From JABSQH01 sp039177505 (GTDB taxonomy: Bacteria > Actinomycetota > Acidimicrobiia > Acidimicrobiales > Ilumatobacteraceae): 64,000 nucleotides of DNA. The notes beneath the pieces were generated by a model, which saw only the letters and a program-made list of their open reading frames with translations, was not told the origin of the DNA and did no database searches. Both the position numbers and the translations under genes were made by a program. Shown piece by piece: positions 17,224 through 24,843 of this stretch. Numbering within the stretch: the stretch's first letter is position 1; every line of letters begins with the position of its first letter. The stretch is taken from NCBI GenBank assembly GCA_039177505.1, contig JBCDFR010000019.1, positions 1-64,000 on the forward strand, read 5' to 3'.

Positions 17224-18518
17224 GAGCGCAACGTAGCGGCGCTCGATCGAGGAGATGAGCCGCGCCCGGGGAATGCCTGTAGCCGTGGGAGCAGCGGCTG
17301 CGGCGTGCGATGAGCCAGCGCGCCGCGCCACAGGCCCCACCCGTAGGCAACGTCGCGGGCGACGTTGCGGCGATGCGGTCGCGCCATCAGCGTTGCCAGC
17401 GCGAGCCACCGTCCGCGCCGAGACACCAACGCGGCCAGTGCGACGATCGGCCACCATGCGCGCCAGGCGGCATCGGCCAGGTTGCGGGTCGCTGTGACGT
17501 GTCCGCGCAGCGCCAGGGAAATCGCCGCCCGTGCAGGCAACTGCGGCAACCGAGGCGCGAGCGCCACCGAACTCGCTGTGGCGACGACGATGGCGGCGAT
17601 TGGCTGGCCGGCGATGGCGAGCGCACCGGTCGCTGCGCTCCACACGTTGGTGCGGGCGGGCACCAGCGCGCCCGGGTGACGAAGCGCGAGCGGCGCCCCC
17701 GAAGATCCATACGCGGCCTCTTGGCTCAGCGTCTGGCGGGCGCTCGGCCGGGGTCGATGCCACACCGCCGACGCAGGCTCGTAGCGGCAACGCCAGCCCG
17801 CCTCGTCGAGGCGCCACAACAGGTCGACGTCTTCGCCGACACGCAGCGAGTCGTCGAATCCGCCAACAGCGTCGAACGCCGCGCAGCGCACGACGATCGC
17901 CGCCGCGGGCACGTAGCTGACGCGCGTCCCGGATCGGATGCGCGCCGGTTCCGTGCCGAGGTCGAGCGGCGAACCGGGCTCGCCGCATACCCGGGGAGCG
18001 ACCGCTCCGACGGTGGGATCGGCGAAGTGGGCCAGCAGCGGCTCGATCCACTCGTGCGGCGCGGTGACGTCGGCGTCGAGAAAGGCGATGAACGGCGTCG
18101 TCACCAGCGTTCGGCCGGCGTTGCGCGCAGCGGCCGGACCCTGGTTGCTCGGCAATCGCAGGCGAGCTCCCGCGAGCGGGGTCGACGAGCCGTCGTCGAC
18201 CGTGATCCGGTCGTCGGTGTGGACGCGGCCGCCGAGCTGGGGCGTCACCACCGTGACCTCGCTGCGAGACGGTCCGACACCGGCTGCGGTGATCGGGTGG
18301 ATGGCCCCAGCGTCGAGCAGACGGTCGACGAGACGTCGCCGGGAAGCAGAGAGGGCGATTGGCGCGCTGCGTTCCAGGGCATCGAGTGTGGGTTGCGCCG
18401 CCGAGGTGGTGACAAACACCGCCAGCGGAGACCCGGCGACCACGGTGCGGCCGAACCGTTGCCACGTCGCGTCGACCGCGTAACGCCGCGCCGAGTCGGC
18501 GGTCTCGGCGTTGCTCAT
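17220..18518 (-). CDS. mftF: Mycofactocin system glycosyltransferase MftF
   Basis: GT2-family glycosyltransferase of 432 residues with the mycofactocin-specific N-terminal region (to about residue 80, including the LLDAGAIHP segment), then GT-A motifs VDDGSS (107-112), GPAAARNAG (127-135) and FLDADV (146-151), an EDVDLLWR acceptor loop (about 227) and C-terminal hydrophobic stretches. In mycobacteria MftF adds beta-1,4-glucose units to mycofactocin. The ATGA overlap with mftE and GTGA overlap with the racemase-like gene show a compact operon. The C-terminal part is degenerate in hydrophobicity but the length is near normal. Confidence 0.88.
   Translation of the reverse strand: MSNAETADSARRYAVDATWQRFGRTVVAGSPLAVFVTTSAAQPTLDALERSAPIALSASRRRLVDRLLDAGAIHPITAAGVGPSRSEVTVVTPQLGGRVHTDDRITVDDGSSTPLAGARLRLPSNQGPAAARNAGRTLVTTPFIAFLDADVTAPHEWIEPLLAHFADPTVGAVAPRVCGEPGSPLDLGTEPARIRSGTRVSYVPAAAIVVRCAAFDAVGGFDDSLRVGEDVDLLWRLDEAGWRCRYEPASAVWHRPRPSARQTLSQEAAYGSSGAPLALRHPGALVPARTNVWSAATGALAIAGQPIAAIVVATASSVALAPRLPQLPARAAISLALRGHVTATRNLADAAWRAWWPIVALAALVSRRGRWLALATLMARPHRRNVARDVAYGWGLWRGALAHRTPQPLLPRLQAFPGRGSSPRSSAATLRS
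17230..17235 (-). promoter_or_regulatory. Putative internal -10 box (TACGTT) before the racemase-like gene
   Basis: TACGTT, within the end of mftF, ends 6 nt before the GTG at 17223; an internal leaderless promoter is possible. Confidence 0.3.
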
Positions 18519-19234
18519 TGCGAATCGAGCGTGACCGGTCGCCAGCGCTCGACGTGCAGCAGAAGATCATCGACGAACGCCGCGATGAACTGATCGCCCT
18601 CGCCGCCGCTCGCCCCAGCCGGGTCGCCCAGGACCCCGCTCGGACTGACCGCCGCAACACCTCGTGCCCGCAGTTCGTCGATCGTCGCGTTGGCGCCGGC
18701 GGCGGCGTGTTCCAGGCGCACCAGACCGGGGTCGATCGCCAGCATCAACGAGGTCTCGATCCGTCCGGCGTGAAGGTCCGCGGGTCCGCCATCGGCGCGT
18801 TGCGGCCAGCGCGGCGACCACACCGTGGCGTCGCGGCCCTCGCTCGTGACCACATCGATCGCTGTCGTTAGTGCCTCGTGGTTGCCGCCATGGGCGTTGA
18901 CGAACACGACTCCGGCCGCCCAGTCGGCACTACGGCACAGCTCGACGGCGATGGTCGTGAGTGCCGCAGTGCCGATCGACATTGTGCCGGCGAATCCAGC
19001 GTGTTCGCCCGATGCGCCGACGGCGATCGTCGGGCCGAGCGCGAGTCCATCGGTGCGATGGAGCGCTCGTGCCGCGAGTTCTTGGGCGATCAGGGTGTCG
19101 GTGTTGAGTGGAAGGTGCGGCCCGTGTTGTTCGATCGAGCCGGTCGGGATCAGGATCACCGGCCGTCGCGTGCCGTCGTCGGTCTGTCCGCGGGCCTGCT
19201 CGACCTCGGTCCATGTCGCCTCTCCGAGCCGCAT
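18515..19234 (-). CDS. mftE: Mycofactocin maturation peptidase MftE (creatininase family)
   Basis: Metal-dependent amidohydrolase of 239 residues. IPTGSIEQHGPHLPLNTD (residues 29-46, with Glu35, His37 and Asp46 as probable metal ligands) and FVNAHGGNHE (111-120) are the creatininase-family signatures. Next to mftF this is MftE, which releases the Val-Tyr derived AHDP moiety from the MftA peptide. The start at 19234 lies 2 nt after the dedA stop. mftA, mftB, mftC and mftD are not in this window, unlike the usual mftABCDEF order. Confidence 0.88.
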   Translation of the reverse strand: MRLGEATWTEVEQARGQTDDGTRRPVILIPTGSIEQHGPHLPLNTDTLIAQELAARALHRTDGLALGPTIAVGASGEHAGFAGTMSIGTAALTTIAVELCRSADWAAGVVFVNAHGGNHEALTTAIDVVTSEGRDATVWSPRWPQRADGGPADLHAGRIETSLMLAIDPGLVRLEHAAAGANATIDELRARGVAAVSPSGVLGDPAGASGGEGDQFIAAFVDDLLLHVERWRPVTLDSQ

Positions 19235-19236
19235 GT

Positions 19237-19893
19237 TCAGCTGCTCGGTGCCGGCTCCGACGGCTCCGACGGTTCGGCGGTTGCCTTGCGCCGTTCGCGT
19301 ACCCAGCGAACCACCTCGACCAGCCCGGTGATCGTCAGCGCAGTGACGAACGCCAGCAAGAACGCCAGTGTGTGGTTGTCCTCGAACGCCTGCCCGAACA
19401 GGAAGCCGAGGCCGGCGGCATAGGTCGCCCAGATCGTGCCGGCGACGGCCACCCAGCCGGCAAACCAGGCGCGCGGTTGGTGGGTGATTCCAGAAGAAAT
19501 GGTCAACACGGTGCGGCCGCCCGGGATGAACCGAGCCGTGATCAGCAGCATCCCACCGCGTTTCTTGATCTGTCGACCGGCCGCATCGAGCCGATCGAGG
19601 CGCGCCGGTTTTCGTGCCGCCCATCGTCGCACGGGGCCCTCGAAGCGACGGCCGATCAGGTAGGCCAGGTTGTCGCCGAGAAACGCGCCCAGGGCACCAG
19701 CGAAGATCACCAGGATCAGCTGCTGGTTGCCGGTGCCGGCGGCCACGCCGCCGATGATCACGGTTGTCTCGCCCGGTACGATGGGAAAGACCGAGTCGAG
19801 AAACGCGACGGTGAAAATGACCAGCAGGAACCACCAGTTGGACGAAACGCTTTCGATCCAGTCGGTGACGTCGCTGATGATGCTGGCGACCAT
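19237..19893 (-). CDS. DedA-family membrane protein (VTT domain)
   Basis: Membrane protein of 218 residues with about five hydrophobic segments and the DedA/SNARE-associated motifs FPIVPGETTVIIGG, GDNLAYLIGRRFEG and the charged RFIPGGRTVLTISSG. DedA proteins support membrane homeostasis and are thought to flip lipid carriers such as undecaprenyl phosphate. It is the first gene of the operon with mftE two bases downstream, and has an AGCGTC-rich promoter region with both a TAGCGT box and a GGGGGAG sequence before ATG 19893. Confidence 0.85.
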   Translation of the reverse strand: MVASIISDVTDWIESVSSNWWFLLVIFTVAFLDSVFPIVPGETTVIIGGVAAGTGNQQLILVIFAGALGAFLGDNLAYLIGRRFEGPVRRWAARKPARLDRLDAAGRQIKKRGGMLLITARFIPGGRTVLTISSGITHQPRAWFAGWVAVAGTIWATYAAGLGFLFGQAFEDNHTLAFLLAFVTALTITGLVEVVRWVRERRKATAEPSEPSEPAPSS

Positions 19894-19902
19894 GCTCCCC
19901 CG

Positions 19903-19908
19903 ACGCTA
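19903..19908 (-). promoter_or_regulatory. Putative -10 box (TAGCGT) for the dedA-mftE-mftF operon
   Basis: TAGCGT ends 9 nt before the ATG at 19893. A GGGGGAG stretch lies between, so the transcript may be leaderless or have a very short leader. Confidence 0.4.
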
Positions 19909-20403
19909 CCCCTCGAAACGGGCCGCCACAGGCGTCCGCTGGTGTGTCTGTTGGCAGGTCGCTGACGACTCGGTGTGGGCGATGAGCTTGCCGACGAGCG
20001 AGTCGGGCAGCGGTCGATCTATCGGCAACTAGCGCTTCCACGGTCGAACCGGTCGCACGTTCGTGGTCGGCAGCGTCGACGAGTTCAGCGCGCTGCAGAG
20101 GTCGGGGTCCACGACCTTTGGTCTCGTTGCCGTGCTCTACCCGACTGACTCTCCGACGCTTGCAGCCGCCTCGACCACCGACGGAGCGACCAACTGATAT
20201 CCGCGCTCAGGATCACTGATTCGTCGCGCCGGCCGACACACCTGCAGCGCCGCGCTCAACCCCTACGACCGGCTCCGGACCTCCTCGCCAACGGCTCACT
20301 CACGAATCAAGACTGGTGCTGAACCCGCGCACGACGGTCAACTCTGCCGACGGACTCACACCCGGTCGCGCGATACGTCCCACGTCGGGACACCCGGTAT
20401 GGG
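19909..20403 (+). other. Gene-poor 495-bp stretch with a possible ORF remnant
   Basis: No convincing gene. On the plus strand a 55-codon open frame without a proper start (20033-20197) encodes a protein-like tail ending TLAAASTTDGATN; it may be the C-terminal remnant of a lost gene. Nothing resembling MftA (conserved C-terminal IDGMCGVY) is present. Confidence 0.4.
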
Positions 20404-21546
20404 TCAGGCCTGGTAGTGGTAGAAGAACCACACCGATGCGGGATCTCTGTTGGGTTTGTCCCAGTCGGGCAGCTTCAGGACCCATCGGGGATCGGACTCT
20501 GCGTTCCACACGCCGGTGGGTGCAGCCGCGTACGACCCGCCGCCGGCGCCACCGTAGGCCCGGGCGCCGCCGCCTCCGCCGCCGTAGCCGCCGCCACCAC
20601 CGGCTGACTCGTGGGTGTTCCATCCGCCACCGGCGCCTCCGGTGTAACCGGTCGGAGGTGCCGGATGGCTGCTGTCGGCGACGACGGCGTTGCCGTCGGC
20701 GTCGCGCCATGGCTGGATCCAACCGTTGCTGGAGCCGCCCTGACCGCCGATCCCGTCCTTACCATCACGCGGGCGACCAGGACCACCGCCTGCGTCTTGA
20801 CTCCCACCGATTCCGGCATTGCCTGGTTTCGGCTGCTCCCCAAAGTGCGGATAAGCCCCGCAGCTATCGCCTTTATTCGAGTTGCCGCCGCTGGCGTGGG
20901 CGGGGCTGGTACCGGGGCCGCTTGCGCCGGAGTTCTCTCTCTCCGCGTCGACGAATCCGCCCGGACCACCGTTCCCTCCGCCGCAGGTATCGTCGAGCTG
21001 GGGGTTCAGTCTTCTGCCTTCTGCGCCGCCGCCGCCGGCGATAACGATGACGTCGTCGATGGAGCTGTCCTCGATCGGCGTGGTCGTCACGACCGTTGCC
21101 GAACCGCCCGCATAGCGGTCGGCAACTTCAGCTTTTTCCACGAATGTCATGTACACGTAGAGGTCATCGGATTCGTCCCAGTGGATGAGCGTCTGTGCCC
21201 GGCCACCTCCGCCGCCCTTACTCGATTTCCATGCTCCGGGTTGACCGGCGGCATGCACGTACAGCGGACCGCTGCGGCTATACGGGAGCTCGACCACTCC
21301 CGATGCCGTCACTTCGCACCCCATGTATGGGCCGCCCGCGACCCCTAAGTAGTACGTGCAGCTCGGCGTGACTGGCGGCAACGTCGATGCTGTGGACTCC
21401 GCGCTCACCGGGTGTGACTCGGTGCCGACCGTGTTTGCAGCAACCGATGTGCCGGCCGCCAACGCAGTCGCCAGTCCAACAGCTGTGACGGGTGACATCC
21501 GGCGGTGAACATCGCGTCGATTCGGCGGGGGCGACGATCGAGACAT
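20404..21546 (-). CDS. Secreted glycine-rich protein
   Basis: Exported protein of 380 residues. ATG 21546 is preceded by AGGAG at 5-nt spacing. Positively charged N-terminus, hydrophobic signal segment (MSPVTAVGLATALAAGTSVA, about residues 17-36) and a probable cleavage after Ala. The mature part begins with a Cys-containing domain (PSCTYYLGV, YMGCEV) and VIVIAGGGGAEG, then a long region rich in Gly with scattered Asp/Asn/Ser, ending in short GGGGGYGGGGGGARAYGG runs and a conserved-looking tail. The pattern resembles ALK/LTK-type glycine-rich domains of secreted bacterial proteins. Function unknown; likely surface-exposed. It stands alone in a gene-poor region. Confidence 0.75.
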   Translation of the reverse strand: MSRSSPPPNRRDVHRRMSPVTAVGLATALAAGTSVAANTVGTESHPVSAESTASTLPPVTPSCTYYLGVAGGPYMGCEVTASGVVELPYSRSGPLYVHAAGQPGAWKSSKGGGGGRAQTLIHWDESDDLYVYMTFVEKAEVADRYAGGSATVVTTTPIEDSSIDDVIVIAGGGGAEGRRLNPQLDDTCGGGNGGPGGFVDAERENSGASGPGTSPAHASGGNSNKGDSCGAYPHFGEQPKPGNAGIGGSQDAGGGPGRPRDGKDGIGGQGGSSNGWIQPWRDADGNAVVADSSHPAPPTGYTGGAGGGWNTHESAGGGGGYGGGGGGARAYGGAGGGSYAAAPTGVWNAESDPRWVLKLPDWDKPNRDPASVWFFYHYQA

Positions 21547-21857
21547 CAATACTCCTTGGCCTCACACGGCCAAACGGGGAATAGCTCGCGTCGATTAGAG
21601 TCGGCGCAACCTTCGAGGAACCTGAACGCGGCCCGAAGTCTCCGTGGTCGGGGTGTTGGTAACGAACGTGTCACGAGGTGCGGCACTGCGAGCGTGCCAC
21701 CCCTTGAACTGGTGTTTCGCGCTCTTGTACAGGGCCACTCGTTGCGGAAGCTGCGATACGCGGCCCCGGCTTGCTCACCAATCAAGGCTGTGCCGGGTAT
21801 CGGTCGCCCGACAGGCGTTCGACCTGTTATCAGGCACCGATGCGTTCGCTCACCTGC

Positions 21858-22082
21858 TCACGTTCTGCATCTCAGAAGCTGGTCCATCCCCGGAGTGCGA
21901 GTGACCTCTTGCAGGCACAACACGTCGGCCATGCACCGCGGAACCCACCTCTCAAGAGCGTCGAACACGGCACCTCCCCACGGCGTGGGCTCTATTGCCC
22001 GACCCGACAATCCGCGCCGACCATCGAGGTCGTGTGCGGGCTGCCTTCCTCCCGTTGATACGGGTGGGTCGAGCGCGATCAA
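21858..22082 (-). pseudogene. N-terminal remnant of an endonuclease/exonuclease/phosphatase (EEP) family gene
   Basis: A 74-residue frame contains FDALERWVPRCMADVLCLQEVT, split here as FDALERWVP and ADVLCLQEVT, the latter being the metal-binding Glu strand of EEP nucleases. A normal protein would continue for about 200 residues; here the frame ends after GMDQLLRCRT. The fragment is too short to be active. The 300 bp beyond it (21550-21857) hold no recognisable gene. Confidence 0.55.
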
Positions 22083-22085
22083 CCG

Positions 22086-22952
22086 TCACCCACGTGGAGT
22101 GTGGTCGTAGAACACACGGAGGGCGCGGCTGAGAACTGCGCCCGGGACGGTGGCGTGAAACTCGTCGGAGATCTCAGCGCTGACAAGTGCGAGCGTCGGG
22201 TCGTCTCGCGAGGTGAGCTGGTGCACGAACCGGTGCATGTCGGCGACCATGTCAAGGTGCGCCGCCGGCGGTTTGGCAGGGTGCCCGAGTGGAAGGTTCC
22301 GACCCTCGATGCGGCGACCAGAGTCGGTCTCTAGCGACCCGATCCCGAAGTACACCTGCGAGCGCAGACCATCGCGTTCGACGGAATCACCTTCGATGTC
22401 GAAGATGACTTCGTTGTCCCACCACAGCGACGGACTGCTCACGATGTAGCGATCGAAGCTGGTCGGTGCGGTGAGCAGGGCGTACGTTCCCAACAGCCCA
22501 CCGAGCGAGTGTCCGAAGTACGTCGTGGCGCCGGTCAGACCCGGAAATCTCTCGGACAGCCACGATCGCAACTCGGTCGAACAGAATTCGATGAACGCGT
22601 CGGCGCCGCCCGAAGGGACGCCTTGTGGACTCGTTGTGGGTGTCAGGTCGCGGGTTCTGACGTCGATGGTGTCGATGACGGTGTCGGCGTCGGTGTACCC
22701 CACCCCGAGGACCAGGAGAGACGGAACGAGCGCCGGAATCTGCATCAATCGGACCGTGTCAACCGTCAGCCCAAAGAGCCCGTTCGCATCGGTCACCAGC
22801 AGAACGTCGCGTGGTTCGGGGCCGCAGTGGCCGATGAAGATCCGAAACCTGTCGTTGACCGACTCGGACCACAGGTCATGGACCTCGGTGCCTCCCAATG
22901 CCTGCGCCATCTGTCCAGTCTTTCGCACCATCACCACCCGCTCCGACACCAC
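22086..22952 (-). CDS. Esterase of the D/IroE-like alpha/beta hydrolase family
   Basis: Putative serine esterase of 288 residues. FGHSLGGLLGTYAL holds the nucleophile elbow GHSLG (about residues 147-151), with SSPSLWWDN after it and a GSLETD...RRIEGRNL segment as in siderophore esterases of the PF00756 family. No signal peptide is apparent, suggesting a cytosolic enzyme, for example hydrolysing ferric siderophores or other esters. GTG 22952 or the internal GTG/ATG at 22931 may be the true start. Neighbours are gene fragments, so context gives no help. Confidence 0.72.
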   Translation of the reverse strand: MVSERVVMVRKTGQMAQALGGTEVHDLWSESVNDRFRIFIGHCGPEPRDVLLVTDANGLFGLTVDTVRLMQIPALVPSLLVLGVGYTDADTVIDTIDVRTRDLTPTTSPQGVPSGGADAFIEFCSTELRSWLSERFPGLTGATTYFGHSLGGLLGTYALLTAPTSFDRYIVSSPSLWWDNEVIFDIEGDSVERDGLRSQVYFGIGSLETDSGRRIEGRNLPLGHPAKPPAAHLDMVADMHRFVHQLTSRDDPTLALVSAEISDEFHATVPGAVLSRALRVFYDHTPRG

Positions 22953-22991
22953 GGAGAAGCGACTGCGACACGCGCTCCCAACGCACCCGCA

Positions 22992-23110
22992 TCACCCGCG
23001 CCGACGTCCCCGCTCAACCGACCCAAAGAGCCTGAGAGCAGCTTGAACGATCTGCTCCCGTTGTGCCGAGCGCTGGCTCGAATCGTCCCTCGGTTCAGCC
23101 GGGTTCAATC
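22992..23110 (-). pseudogene. TetR-family regulator N-terminal remnant
   Basis: A short frame reads SAQREQIVQAALRLFGS, the first helix of a TetR-type DNA-binding domain, and then stops without the recognition helix. It probably marks the deleted start of a regulator once linked to the neighbouring GH13/GH3 genes. Confidence 0.45.
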
Positions 23111-23118
23111 GGTGGATG

Positions 23119-24843
23119 TCAACGACGCCGGAACCACACCGCCGAGTCGGCGGGGATCGCCGCTGCGCCGGGTGCGTGCGTGCCCGACCACAACACTGCT
23201 GTCGCCCCATCTTCCACGATCATCCCGGCATCGATCGCCGCTGGCGACACGTTGAGGATCACGGTGTAGCGGCCACGCTGGAATCCGATCGCGCCGTTGC
23301 CGAGGTCGAGCATCTCGATGTCGTACGGCTCGTTGCGCAGCACTCGGCGGGCCGCGGCCATCGCGCGGTAGAGGTGCAACGTCGAGCCGGAATGGGCCTC
23401 AGCTGTCGACACGGCATGTTCGCCCCAATCGGCCGGTTGGGGGAGCCACGGGGGAGCGGTCGTTGCGTCAGGCGAGAAACCGAAGTTGGCGCCGGCCGAG
23501 GAGTGCCAGGGCATGGGCACTCGGCAGCCGTCGCGGCCGAGGGTCTCACCACCCGTCCGCTCGACGACCGGGTCTTGTCGTGCCTCGAGCGGAATGTCGA
23601 GCACTTCGGGAAGGCCGAGCTCTTCGCCTTGGTACAGGTACAGGCTTCCCGGCAGGGCGCCGGTGAACACGATCGCCGCACGTGCGCGCCTGGTTCCCAG
23701 CGCGTCCTCACCGGGGTCGGACGACAGCATCAGATTGAGATCGGTCCACGTGTCGGGATCGGTCGCCGCAGAGCGGCCCAGTCGGGTGACGATGCGCTGC
23801 GTGTCGTGGTTGTTGAGCGTCCAGGCGGGCGGCGAACCCGACATCGAATAGGCCAGGAGGGGATCGTCGACCGATCGACGAACCGACTGTTGATCCCAGG
23901 GCGACAACATCACGTCGAAGGCGAACGCCTGGTGGAACTGGTCGGGCTCGGTGAACTCGGCCATCAACTCGGGTTGCCGAACCAGGTACGCCTCGGCGAC
24001 CATCATCAACTCACGTCCGTGACGCTCGGCGTACCGATCGATCGTGTCCCGCCACGCTCGCCAGACGTCGTGACCCTCTGGTCGAAAGATCGTGAACTCG
24101 TTGGTCCATGGGATCTGCAGCGGGTCGAGGTCAGGCGGGTCGACCACCTGGTCGGGGAGATCGGGGTGCTTGCCGACCGGTTGGATCGCGTCGACCCGGA
24201 ACCCGTCGACGCCGCGGTCGAACCAGAAGGTGAGCACCTCGGCGAACATCTCGGCGACGTCGGGATTCGTGTGGTTGAAGTCCGGTTGATACGGGCTGAA
24301 GGTGCCGAGGTACCACTGCGGGTCATCGTCGGGCGCTCCCGCCTCGTTGGCCTGTGTCCAGGCCGAACCACCGAACCCGGCCAGCCAGTTGTTCGGTGGC
24401 CTATCGGCGCCCGCTGCGCCCGGACGGCCATCGCGGAACCAGAATCGATCGCGCTCTGGGCTCCCCGGCGGGGCCGCCAACGCGGCCTTGAACCACGGGT
24501 GTTGGTCGCTGCAGTGGTTGGGCACGATGTCCATCAGCACCCGCAATGAACGCTGGTGCGCACCGGCGACCAGCGCATCGAACACCTCGAGCGTGCCGTA
24601 CTCGGGATCGATTGCGAAGTAGTCGCTGACGTCGTAGCCGTGGTCGCGCTGCGGCGACGGGTAACACGGGTTGAGCCAGATGCCGTCGACACCGAGCTCG
24701 GCGATGTAGTCGAGGTGCTGGCGGATCCCGTCGAGGTCGCCGACGCCGTCGCCGGTCGAGTCGGCGAACGATCGCACGTACACCTGATAGATGAGCGCGT
24801 CGTGCCACCAGGTGCGACCGGTCGGAGTGTCGGCCATCGTCAC
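23119..24843 (-). CDS. GH13 alpha-glucosidase
   Basis: Cytosolic alpha-glucosidase/oligo-1,6-glucosidase-like protein of 574 residues. GH13 signatures are in order: DIVPNH (residues 105-110), GFRVDAI (214-220, nucleophile Asp218), VAEAYL (282-287, acid Glu284) and LNNHDT (343-348, Asp347). It should hydrolyse terminal alpha-linked glucose from short oligosaccharides such as maltose, isomaltose or sucrose. GTG 24843 overlaps the GH3 stop by 4 nt; ATG 24837 is an alternative. It forms a two-gene operon with the GH3 beta-glucosidase. Confidence 0.9.
   Translation of the reverse strand: MTMADTPTGRTWWHDALIYQVYVRSFADSTGDGVGDLDGIRQHLDYIAELGVDGIWLNPCYPSPQRDHGYDVSDYFAIDPEYGTLEVFDALVAGAHQRSLRVLMDIVPNHCSDQHPWFKAALAAPPGSPERDRFWFRDGRPGAAGADRPPNNWLAGFGGSAWTQANEAGAPDDDPQWYLGTFSPYQPDFNHTNPDVAEMFAEVLTFWFDRGVDGFRVDAIQPVGKHPDLPDQVVDPPDLDPLQIPWTNEFTIFRPEGHDVWRAWRDTIDRYAERHGRELMMVAEAYLVRQPELMAEFTEPDQFHQAFAFDVMLSPWDQQSVRRSVDDPLLAYSMSGSPPAWTLNNHDTQRIVTRLGRSAATDPDTWTDLNLMLSSDPGEDALGTRRARAAIVFTGALPGSLYLYQGEELGLPEVLDIPLEARQDPVVERTGGETLGRDGCRVPMPWHSSAGANFGFSPDATTAPPWLPQPADWGEHAVSTAEAHSGSTLHLYRAMAAARRVLRNEPYDIEMLDLGNGAIGFQRGRYTVILNVSPAAIDAGMIVEDGATAVLWSGTHAPGAAAIPADSAVWFRRR

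Noticed and set aside
19909..20403. Searched for mftA near mftE/mftF
   Set aside because: No frame ends with the conserved IDGMCGVY tail on either strand.
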